Below, piece after piece: positions 9,231 through 16,833 of a stretch of 64,000 nucleotides of DNA. The notes under the pieces are model-generated. The model searched no databases, was not told the origin of the DNA, and saw nothing but the letters and a program-made list of their open reading frames with translations. Positions within the stretch are counted from its first letter, which is position 1. Each line of letters begins with the position of its first letter. A program made the translations under genes and the position numbers. The DNA is from Bacteroidaceae bacterium (GTDB lineage Bacteria > Bacteroidota > Bacteroidia > Bacteroidales > Bacteroidaceae). The stretch is taken from NCBI GenBank assembly GCA_017617315.1, contig JAFZWM010000004.1, positions 1-64,000 of the forward strand, written 5' to 3'.

Positions 9231-10355
9231 ATGATAAACAAACATAATAAAGCTATGTGGAAAGAAACTAAAGTAGTTAAGAATGTAGGGTATGATCATT
9301 TCGATGCCAGATGCGGTGCTTTTGCATCAACAGATAAGGACAAAAAGTCCATTCTGTATATCAATGGGAAAGAGATCGCAATTAACAAGATTTTAAAAGT
9401 TACGAGTTACGACGATAAGATAATTGTATTTGCAATTGATGATATTGGACATAATGATGCTTTACTATTTACAAAAGATGGAGAACTTATCAATAAAGTA
9501 AAATGTACAGCTATTGCTGATAACAATACAAATCTTCGCTATTTGAACATCATTGAGCGTAAGAACCATATCAACTATTTCAATCTTGTAGAGTTTGAAA
9601 CAGGCAAAGCTATTTTCAAAGATTACATTCGTGAAAGAGAATTCTATGTTTTCAACAACATGATATTTTCAAACAGAGATAATATCATTATACGCCACGA
9701 CTGGGACGGAAGCATTTTGTGGCAACACGACTACCAGCAAGACTTTAATGTAACGATAGACTTAGAGATATTGTCTGAAGCGGGTGTCTGTGGTGGCAAA
9801 CTTTGGGTAAAATCTCGCTACGAAAGATACGAGATTCTTCTTGCAATTGACGTGAATACTGGCGAACTTCTAAAGGCTTTTTCTGATTCTGAAAATGACA
9901 CGAATTTTCCCCATTGCAAGATAGGCAATATTTATGATATTAATTTGAATAACGAAAGGGACAAGGTTTTAGTAACAGTTTATGACAAGGAACTAGGCAA
10001 TCATTTTGTATTTTTAGATGCAAAAAATCTCGTTGTGGAAGAAAAAAGAAAGTTTTCTACTGATTTCGATGATTCAGAAAGTGAGAAATCCCTTAAACGC
10101 ATATCTGATTTCAGAGGTGATTATATAACTATCAAGCTGGAAGATTTAAAACAATTTCGCAATGCATTTGGTTTTATGATTTACAACTATAGAACCAAAG
10201 AGATTGTTTTTGCACACAGGTTGTTCACATCGAAACAGACAGAAAAAGGTTTGGGAATTAGCTTTCTTTCCCAAATACAATATTTAGACAATGGTCGCAT
10301 TTTCATTCATGATTTTGCAGACAGACTTCACATCTTCGAGGATGTAAAAGAGTAG
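9231..10355 (+). CDS. unrecognised AT-rich protein, possible beta-propeller
   Basis: 374 aa, no signal peptide or membrane span. I do not recognise the family. The sequence is a succession of short strand-turn-strand units such as DWDGSILWQHDYQQ, IDVNTGELLKAF and FLDAKNLVVEEKRKF, reminiscent of PQQ/WD-like propeller blades. Base composition is visibly more AT-rich than the receptor before it or the esterase after it, which suggests separate origin. It begins 20 bp after the receptor stop and could be read from the same transcript. A short dispersed sequence (10371-10397) that also occurs at 1511-1537 follows it. Confidence 0.75.
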   Translation: MINKHNKAMWKETKVVKNVGYDHFDARCGAFASTDKDKKSILYINGKEIAINKILKVTSYDDKIIVFAIDDIGHNDALLFTKDGELINKVKCTAIADNNTNLRYLNIIERKNHINYFNLVEFETGKAIFKDYIREREFYVFNNMIFSNRDNIIIRHDWDGSILWQHDYQQDFNVTIDLEILSEAGVCGGKLWVKSRYERYEILLAIDVNTGELLKAFSDSENDTNFPHCKIGNIYDINLNNERDKVLVTVYDKELGNHFVFLDAKNLVVEEKRKFSTDFDDSESEKSLKRISDFRGDYITIKLEDLKQFRNAFGFMIYNYRTKEIVFAHRLFTSKQTEKGLGISFLSQIQYLDNGRIFIHDFADRLHIFEDVKE

Positions 10356-10613
10356 CAACAAGCCCCCTTGGTTCTGCCGAATTTCCGCGCTCGACCTTTG
10401 TTCGGTGGAGTCCCTTCAGTACAAGCGAACAGAATTCTATCGGCATATTCGGCTTAACAAAAGGATAGACTTCACATTTCTTTAACACAAAATAATGGAG
10501 TTTTGGTAAAAAAATGTATTTTTGTGGCAAGTCTGTTCATTTCTTAACACCTAACAGAAGTTCAGACAACAGAAAACAGATAGTTTTCACTTGATAATCA
10601 TAAAAATCTAAAA

Positions 10614-11852
10614 ATGACAAGTATGAAAAAAAGCTTAGTATTATTGACTGGCGTGTTGCTGTTCTCATCGTTGGCGACAGCGCAAAAAACTCTGCCGCTG
10701 GTATTTGGCAAGGAGAATACCGGCAAGGCAATAAAAAAGCACAGCACCGCACCGGCACAACTATCTTACAACAATGAGGCTCTCCCCGACCCGTTTATCT
10801 ATCAAGACGGCACCTACAACGCGCAATACAGCGGCTGGGAACGTCACCGCAACGAAACCGCCCTAATGGTTCAGGATTACGAAATTGGACCCATTCCCGC
10901 GTTCAAAAAAGTTACCGCCACCTACAACGCCGCCGAAACCAACATTAATATAAAAGTGGACACCAAAGGCGGAAGTTTGGAGTTTTCGTCAAAAATAGTT
11001 ATCCCCGAAGGCGATGGACCGTTCCCTGTGATAATAGGAATGAATATGCCCTCGGGCAGCATCCGTCCCGAATTTGTAAAGGGCTGTATACTTATCCCCT
11101 TTAAGCACGACCAAATTATCAAAAGCAGTCATCAGGCTGTAAGAGACACTGCCGCAGCGTTTTATCGTATGTATCCCGAATACACCAACACAAGCGGAAA
11201 CTATTCGGGTTGGACTTGGGGAATCAGCCGCCTTATCGACGCCATCTACCAAGTAAAAGACCAAATCAAAGCCGACGTTAAGCACATTGCCGTTACAGGT
11301 TGCTCATACGCGGGCAAGATGGCTATGTTTGCCGGAGCGTTCGACGAGCGTATCGCACTCACAATTATTCAGGAATCGGGTGGCGGCGGCATCAACTCTT
11401 GGCGTGCAAGCGACTATCACACAGCCACTACCGAGGTGAATGTAGAACGTGTGGAAAACACCAACTACTCTTGGTTCGCCCCCTCGTTTAAGGACAATTT
11501 CAACGGAAAACTCAACACTCTGCCCTACGACCACCATCAGATAATTTCGATGATTGCCCCCCGCGCCGTCTTGGTGCTTGGCAACTCCGACTATCCGTGG
11601 CTCTGCGACTATTCGGGATACGTTTCCACAGCCGCCGCCGCCAAAGTTTGGGACAAATTTGGAATCTCCGACCGCTTTGGCTACGTATTTGAAGGCGGAC
11701 ATCCCCACTGCATGGCGTGCGACTCAGAAAACGACGCCGTTACCCGCTTCATCGACAAATTCCTCTTCAACAAACCCTCCGACACCAACATCCGCAAAGC
11801 CGATGAATTCAAAGACACTGATATGAATAGGTGGATTGGAGGATGGAAATAA
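10614..11852 (+). CDS. glucuronoyl esterase-like CE15 family protein
   Basis: 412 aa. The start at 10614, or at the ATG 9 bp later, gives signal peptide KKSLVLLTGVLLFSSLATAQ. Alpha/beta hydrolase of carbohydrate esterase family 15 type: nucleophile Ser231 in GCSYAGK (family GCSRxGK, here with Tyr for Arg), acidic residue Glu254 in IIQESGGGG and His363 in GGHPHC. The family cleaves esters between glucuronic acid of xylan and lignin alcohols. This fits the uronate genes uxaC/uxaB further on. A TATTTTTG box lies at 10517-10524. The Arg-to-Tyr change in the nucleophile elbow is unusual and may alter specificity. Confidence 0.85.
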   Translation: MTSMKKSLVLLTGVLLFSSLATAQKTLPLVFGKENTGKAIKKHSTAPAQLSYNNEALPDPFIYQDGTYNAQYSGWERHRNETALMVQDYEIGPIPAFKKVTATYNAAETNINIKVDTKGGSLEFSSKIVIPEGDGPFPVIIGMNMPSGSIRPEFVKGCILIPFKHDQIIKSSHQAVRDTAAAFYRMYPEYTNTSGNYSGWTWGISRLIDAIYQVKDQIKADVKHIAVTGCSYAGKMAMFAGAFDERIALTIIQESGGGGINSWRASDYHTATTEVNVERVENTNYSWFAPSFKDNFNGKLNTLPYDHHQIISMIAPRAVLVLGNSDYPWLCDYSGYVSTAAAAKVWDKFGISDRFGYVFEGGHPHCMACDSENDAVTRFIDKFLFNKPSDTNIRKADEFKDTDMNRWIGGWK

Positions 11853-11855
11853 AAC

Positions 11856-11897
11856 AAATCATTCGGCTCTCTTGGTTTGAAGAAAGCCGAATGATTT
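11856..11897. terminator. bidirectional terminator
   Basis: 13-bp perfect inverted repeat (AAATCATTCGGCT at 11856-11868, complement at 11885-11897) lying between the convergent CE15 gene and AMP-ligase gene, with A/T tracts on both sides. It should stop transcripts from both directions. Confidence 0.85.
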
Positions 11898-11913
11898 TAT
11901 CATATCAGAAAAT

Positions 11914-13236
11914 CTACAGATAATATTTTCTGTTGAGTTTGCCGTTGTAAGTGCGCTGAATCTTTTCTTCGCGAGAGTAGAACATCGGCACTTTGTAGGC
12001 TTCGAGTTTCGATTTAAGGAACGAAGCCAGAGCCTTCAGGTCTATTTCGCAGCCGTCGGAAGCAACGTAAAGAAGTTTCGTAACCGTACCAAGAACAGGG
12101 TGTTTCGCCGCGATGCAGATGCAGTCGGCAATGCCGTCGAAAGCCATAGCCGCGTCCTCAACCTCGGAAGGCGCAACCTTGAATCCGCCGACGTTGATGA
12201 TGTCGTCGGCACGACCGGTAAGATGCAGTCTGCCGCACTCGTCAATGCGTCCGCAGTCGGCTGTGTAGATTACGCCGTTGCGCATCACGCGCGCCGTCAT
12301 CTCGCTGTCGCCAATGTAGCCGCTCATCAACGTGTCGCCCGAGCAAGCCACCGAGCCTTCATCGGTAATGAAGAATTTCGAGTGTTTCATCGCCTTACCG
12401 AGGCAGCCAGCCACGCACACATCTGAGTTGTAGTTGTGCGTTGCGATGATGCCCGTCTCGGTAGAGGCGTAAGTGTTATACAAGCGCGAATGTGGCAGGA
12501 GTTCGCACAACTTCTCCATATCGGCCTGCGTGATAGGTGCTGCACCAGTCTCGATAAAGTCGATTTTGCGGGCATACGAAGCCAGACGCTCGGCCGAGAA
12601 CTGCACAAGCATACGAATGCTTGCCGGAACAAGGAAGGTTGCCATCTTATCGCAAGGATAGTCTAACGCGCCGAAGAACTGGTTCATATCCTTCATGCCG
12701 TCGATGATGTAAAGAGTTCCGCCCATAAGCAGAGTCGGGTAAATCTTTGACAGACTGCCGATGTGATTGAGAGGGCCGTTGACGATGAACACGACATCCG
12801 CCGCAAAGCCTTGGGCATCAGCCAGATTCTCGGCATTGGCAACGATTGTGCGATGGCTTATCATCACGCCCTTAGACACACCTGTCGTGCCTGTGGTAAA
12901 GAGTACATCGGCAATCTCGTCTGAAAAATTCTCGGCAGCAACAATCCGGGAAATCTGTTCGAGGCGCGCATCGGGAATGTCCTTCTCAACCGGAACGGCA
13001 ACGCATCCGGCCTTGTGAATGGCAAAATATCGCACTATGAAATCGGCGTTCTGCGTGTTCTGAACCACGATTCCCGAGCCTTTTGCATAGCCTTCAGCCT
13101 GCATTATCGCCGCCGATTCGACATCAATTCGGCCAAGCAAATCGGCATACGAAATGTGCTCGCCGCCATAGATAACGGCCGTCTTGCCGGGATAAGACGC
13201 GGCATTTTCTGCAATACGGTCAATCAAACGGTTCAT
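11914..13236 (-). CDS. AMP-dependent acyl/aryl ligase of the polyene cluster
   Basis: 440 aa from the ATG at 13236, whose A is shared with the stop of the upstream ACP (TGATG). Adenylate-forming motifs in order: P-loop TTGTTGVSKG (~114-123), YASTETG (~256), TADCGRID (~325), GRADDIINVGGFKV (~341) and the C-terminal catalytic Lys in NGKLNRK (~433). Shorter than typical acyl-CoA ligases (~500 aa). In aryl-polyene and flexirubin clusters this enzyme activates the aromatic acid starter and loads it on an ACP; the ACP gene directly upstream supports that. No ammonia-lyase gene for making the starter is in the window. Confidence 0.9.
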   Translation of the reverse strand: MNRLIDRIAENAASYPGKTAVIYGGEHISYADLLGRIDVESAAIMQAEGYAKGSGIVVQNTQNADFIVRYFAIHKAGCVAVPVEKDIPDARLEQISRIVAAENFSDEIADVLFTTGTTGVSKGVMISHRTIVANAENLADAQGFAADVVFIVNGPLNHIGSLSKIYPTLLMGGTLYIIDGMKDMNQFFGALDYPCDKMATFLVPASIRMLVQFSAERLASYARKIDFIETGAAPITQADMEKLCELLPHSRLYNTYASTETGIIATHNYNSDVCVAGCLGKAMKHSKFFITDEGSVACSGDTLMSGYIGDSEMTARVMRNGVIYTADCGRIDECGRLHLTGRADDIINVGGFKVAPSEVEDAAMAFDGIADCICIAAKHPVLGTVTKLLYVASDGCEIDLKALASFLKSKLEAYKVPMFYSREEKIQRTYNGKLNRKYYL

Positions 13237-13457
13237 CAAGCCTTCAGTTTGTCCTCGACCATCTTGACGATGCTGTCGATGTTTCGGAGATTTTTAGAAG
13301 TGGCATCTGTCGATTCGAGATGAATACCGAATTCTTCGGAAAGTACCATCAGAATGGTTGTAACGCCGAGCGAATCGAGTTCGCTGAACAAAAAATCAGA
13401 ATCCAAATCGACTATCGGCAAAGCATCCGACAATAATTTAACAATCTTTTCTTTCAT
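13236..13457 (-). CDS. acyl carrier protein
   Basis: 73 aa. Helical ACP fold with the phosphopantetheine serine in ELDSLGV (~residue 29). It overlaps the AMP ligase by one base and follows the MMPL exporter gene by 10 bp. Placement suggests it is the starter-loading carrier, one of three distinct ACPs in the two cluster halves (others at 26035 and 45348). Confidence 0.9.
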   Translation of the reverse strand: MKEKIVKLLSDALPIVDLDSDFLFSELDSLGVTTILMVLSEEFGIHLESTDATSKNLRNIDSIVKMVEDKLKA

Positions 13458-13467
13458 ATATTTTTCG

Positions 13468-16400
13468 TTATTTTTTCAAATTTATCACTAAGGCTGAATC
13501 GTCGGCCGGACACGATTCCACAACTTCGACGTTAGGCGCAACCTCGCCTATGCAGTTCTGCGCAACCACGCGCTTGTCGGCATCAGCCTCGACTGCAACA
13601 ACCTGAACATCAGGATGAACGAGAGCGAAGAGCAACGCCGCCTCGCCGTAACCTGCGCCGTTAATCACCACTTTCGCGGCTGAAACTGGAGCATCCACAA
13701 TGACTGAATAGTTGCCGTTGTGCTTCAAGTTGCGGTTTACCGAGCGCATTATATCAACGCCACGATACATGTACAAATCCTTTACAAGACCGACGAAATA
13801 AGACGATTTCTCGATGTTCCGGCAAAGTTCATCGTATCGGGCTGAAATTTTTTCGAGAACCGAAGAATCGGAATACGAAACCTTCTTTTCAACCGAAATT
13901 GTAACCGTTCCGCCATTTATCACGAGGCTTTCGTCAGTTTTTATCATATCCGAGCCGTGAATCACAACCGGAAGGACATCAACCTTCAGAGCCTTTGCAA
14001 GCTCGAAACTTACCGAAGTGTCTTCTGTAAACATGGCAACCGCGCAGCCGGCATCAGTCAAGACATCAACGTCCTCGCACGTACAGCCGCACCACCAAAG
14101 GAAGATTTTGCGCCAGATGGATTTAGGCATATGCGACTTCAGGATTACGTTGCGATTGAGTGCGACGATGAGCATGGCATCGAGCACGGAACGGCGGTTG
14201 AAAATGACAATAGACGAACCTCTGAACGAGCCTTTCTCGGCCTTCATCCGCTTGATTCTAAGTCCGAAGAGAAGTCGGAGATTAAATCGGTGAAGCATCG
14301 AAAGTCCGCTGTTTCTGACAGACATTCGGGCCGGACGGAGCATGGCAACCAACGGCATCTCGGCAACAATCAGAATGCCAAGAACGAGCGCACGGCACGC
14401 GCTGGCAAGCGAAACAGGACGCTTTGGCGCGGTTACGATGCCGAACAGCAACGGCGGCAGCAGATATGCCATGAACACCACGCAGAACATTCCGATGATA
14501 GTAACGATGGCAAGCGAGAAAAGCGCCGGATGCTTTGCCACAACGAGCGTTCCGATGCCGACGAACATTATCAGAGCCGACTGAATGATGCTGCTCTTGT
14601 ACGATGCCAGAATAGGCTTTCGGTAGGCATATTCGCTCTGGCAGCCTTCGGTCATGAATATGGTGTAATCGTCGCCTTGTCCGAAGATGAAGGTGGCGAG
14701 AATTATGTTTACGATGTTGAACTTGATGCCGAAAATGGCCATTATGCCGAGAATCCAAACCCAGCTTACCGCCATCGGCAGGAACGACAGAATGGCGAGC
14801 TCAATTCTTCCGAAAGAGAACCAGAGGAAGAAGAAAACGATAAGCGAGCAAGCCCAGCCGATATAGTTGAAATTGTCGGAAAGACTGTCGGAAATCGCGC
14901 TGTTCATACTCTGCACGTCGAAACTGTGCGTGAAGAGAGCCTCAACCTCGGCCACCCTACTTTCATCAACTTTCAGAATATCGACAACGGCACATTTCGA
15001 TGTTTCCTTGTCGAAACTCAGATTGCCGCTGAAGACCTGCTGCGTGAGTGGCGCAAAAAACTCGTAAGGCTTGGCAGAAAGCGAGGCCGTGTCGGCAACA
15101 AGCGTCTGAAAATCGCTGAAGGCATCGTGGCTGAATCCGGCTTTTGCCGACTCTTCAGCCAAAACGCGTCCGAAGACATCGCGATGCTCGCCAACAAAGC
15201 GCTTCCAGCGTTCAATACGGCGGTTCTGCTCACTTTCCGAAGCGATGAACTGGCGCACTCCGGCGTGGCTCGCAACCGTTCCGGCAGAAACAAGGCTGTC
15301 TATTGCCGACTGCTTCTTCTGACTCTCGGAAAGCGCGCCGTCGAAGGTCGAATCGGACGAAACGACATAGACGGTCTGCACGTTAGAAGCCGAATCGCCC
15401 GACAGAATCTGCTGGAAATAAGCCATTTCCGAGCGTTGTTCGTCGGTCATATAGTTGATGTTCGCCATGTTCGAATCGAACTCAGCACCAAAGCTGAACC
15501 ATCCGAAGACGAGCGTTAGAATAACCACAAGGCGGACGATGCATCTGTATTCCTCGGGGCAGAAACGGGCAAGGCGGTCGAGCATCTTCGTCTCGCCCAC
15601 ACTCTTCTTAATCTTAACGAAATGAGGCAGATACACAACCACAAACAAGATTGTTCCGACAAGAAGGAACGATGCAAAAAGTCCGAGGTCGCGCAAGGCG
15701 GTAGACTGCAACGGAACAAGCGCCATGAACGCTCCAACGGTGGTGATGTTACCAATTACAAGCGGAACGAAAATCTCTTTCATCGCGCTGCGAACGTTCT
15801 TCTCGTGCCCTGAATGGACGATGAGATGCAGCGGATAATTGACTGCTATGCCGAGAATTACGCTCGAAATCCCGATAACGATAATCGATGCGCTATCGTT
15901 GAGCAAGGCTATCGCGCCGAGGGCGAAAAGCCAGCCCCATCCAACGGAAAGCAGAATGAGCACGATGTTGCGGACAGAACGCAACGAATAGAGCAACAGC
16001 CACATTATCAGCACCGAAGTTAGAGCCACGGCTATGAGGCTGTCGGTCTTTATCTGCGAAGCGTTTCCGACGGCAATCTCTGGGCCGCCGACAACGGTTG
16101 CATCGGTCTCGGGAAAGGCCTTTCGGGTGTCATCTACCGACTGTTTCAGAAGTTCGGTAAGACGGGCGTTCATATCAGTCTCGCTATTGCCGAAAGGCGA
16201 TGTGAGCATAACGATGGCACGGCTCATGTCGGGCGTGAAGATGTAGCCGTCGTGCATCTCGAACTTCATGTTGCCCGATGCGCCGTGAAGACTCGAAACC
16301 ACCGGAGAGAAAAGTCCGAGAGGGTCTTTCGACATGTTTTCAGACAGCAAATCGCCTGTCGGGAACAAAAGCATCTCGCGGTCGGCCGCCATTCTCTGGC

Positions 16401-16833
16401 GCACAAAATCGGGCTGTGCCAGAAGGCTGTCCATGCGGCTATAGTCGGCATCCGTAAGGAAATACGGAATGTTGCCGTAGACAAAATCCGACGTCTCGGC
16501 AAACTTGTCGAGGTCGAATTTTGTTGTAAGGTCTGAGCACCAGCCAAGCGTGTCGCGCTCTCTTACGCGCTCCTCGAAATAGTCAATCTGACTGATGGTG
16601 CTGTCGGCATCCGCCGTGTTGCGAAAGACAACGAACAGACGGTTTGCGCCGGATATGTTCTGATATACGGCAAGCGACTCCCTGTCCGACGTGCCCACGG
16701 GAAGGAAATCGCTAATATCTTCCTTGTACGAAAGGCGAACGACAGAGGCTACAAGCACCATCGTAATGAGTGCCAGCGATGCAAAGAGCATCGGCTTGTG
16801 CTTGCTGAAATAATCGTATATCCTTAGAATCAT
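13468..16833 (-). CDS. MMPL exporter fused to acyltransferase-like and SAM methyltransferase-like domains
   Basis: 1121 aa. Residues 1-~770 are an RND/MMPL transporter: a TM at the N-terminus, a long extracytoplasmic loop, a block of six TMs (~270-415), a second loop and a second TM block (~635-790) with FGQGDDYTIFMTEG. Then comes a soluble lysophospholipid-acyltransferase-like domain (~800-960) whose HxxxxD-type motif reads FNRRSVLDAM, so the His is missing. The last ~120 residues contain VVINGAGYGEAALLFAL, a Rossmann methyltransferase-like nucleotide site. In flexirubin-type clusters such large exporters are thought to move the pigment lipid to the outer membrane. Overlaps the upstream gene by 4 bp. 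Confidence 0.88.
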   Translation of the reverse strand: MILRIYDYFSKHKPMLFASLALITMVLVASVVRLSYKEDISDFLPVGTSDRESLAVYQNISGANRLFVVFRNTADADSTISQIDYFEERVRERDTLGWCSDLTTKFDLDKFAETSDFVYGNIPYFLTDADYSRMDSLLAQPDFVRQRMAADREMLLFPTGDLLSENMSKDPLGLFSPVVSSLHGASGNMKFEMHDGYIFTPDMSRAIVMLTSPFGNSETDMNARLTELLKQSVDDTRKAFPETDATVVGGPEIAVGNASQIKTDSLIAVALTSVLIMWLLLYSLRSVRNIVLILLSVGWGWLFALGAIALLNDSASIIVIGISSVILGIAVNYPLHLIVHSGHEKNVRSAMKEIFVPLVIGNITTVGAFMALVPLQSTALRDLGLFASFLLVGTILFVVVYLPHFVKIKKSVGETKMLDRLARFCPEEYRCIVRLVVILTLVFGWFSFGAEFDSNMANINYMTDEQRSEMAYFQQILSGDSASNVQTVYVVSSDSTFDGALSESQKKQSAIDSLVSAGTVASHAGVRQFIASESEQNRRIERWKRFVGEHRDVFGRVLAEESAKAGFSHDAFSDFQTLVADTASLSAKPYEFFAPLTQQVFSGNLSFDKETSKCAVVDILKVDESRVAEVEALFTHSFDVQSMNSAISDSLSDNFNYIGWACSLIVFFFLWFSFGRIELAILSFLPMAVSWVWILGIMAIFGIKFNIVNIILATFIFGQGDDYTIFMTEGCQSEYAYRKPILASYKSSIIQSALIMFVGIGTLVVAKHPALFSLAIVTIIGMFCVVFMAYLLPPLLFGIVTAPKRPVSLASACRALVLGILIVAEMPLVAMLRPARMSVRNSGLSMLHRFNLRLLFGLRIKRMKAEKGSFRGSSIVIFNRRSVLDAMLIVALNRNVILKSHMPKSIWRKIFLWWCGCTCEDVDVLTDAGCAVAMFTEDTSVSFELAKALKVDVLPVVIHGSDMIKTDESLVINGGTVTISVEKKVSYSDSSVLEKISARYDELCRNIEKSSYFVGLVKDLYMYRGVDIMRSVNRNLKHNGNYSVIVDAPVSAAKVVINGAGYGEAALLFALVHPDVQVVAVEADADKRVVAQNCIGEVAPNVEVVESCPADDSALVINLKK

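Noticed and set aside
13957-15519. 520-codon open frame on the plus strand inside the MMPL gene
   Set aside because: Antisense shadow of a well-supported transporter gene; composition is charged and low in hydrophobics with no domain pattern.
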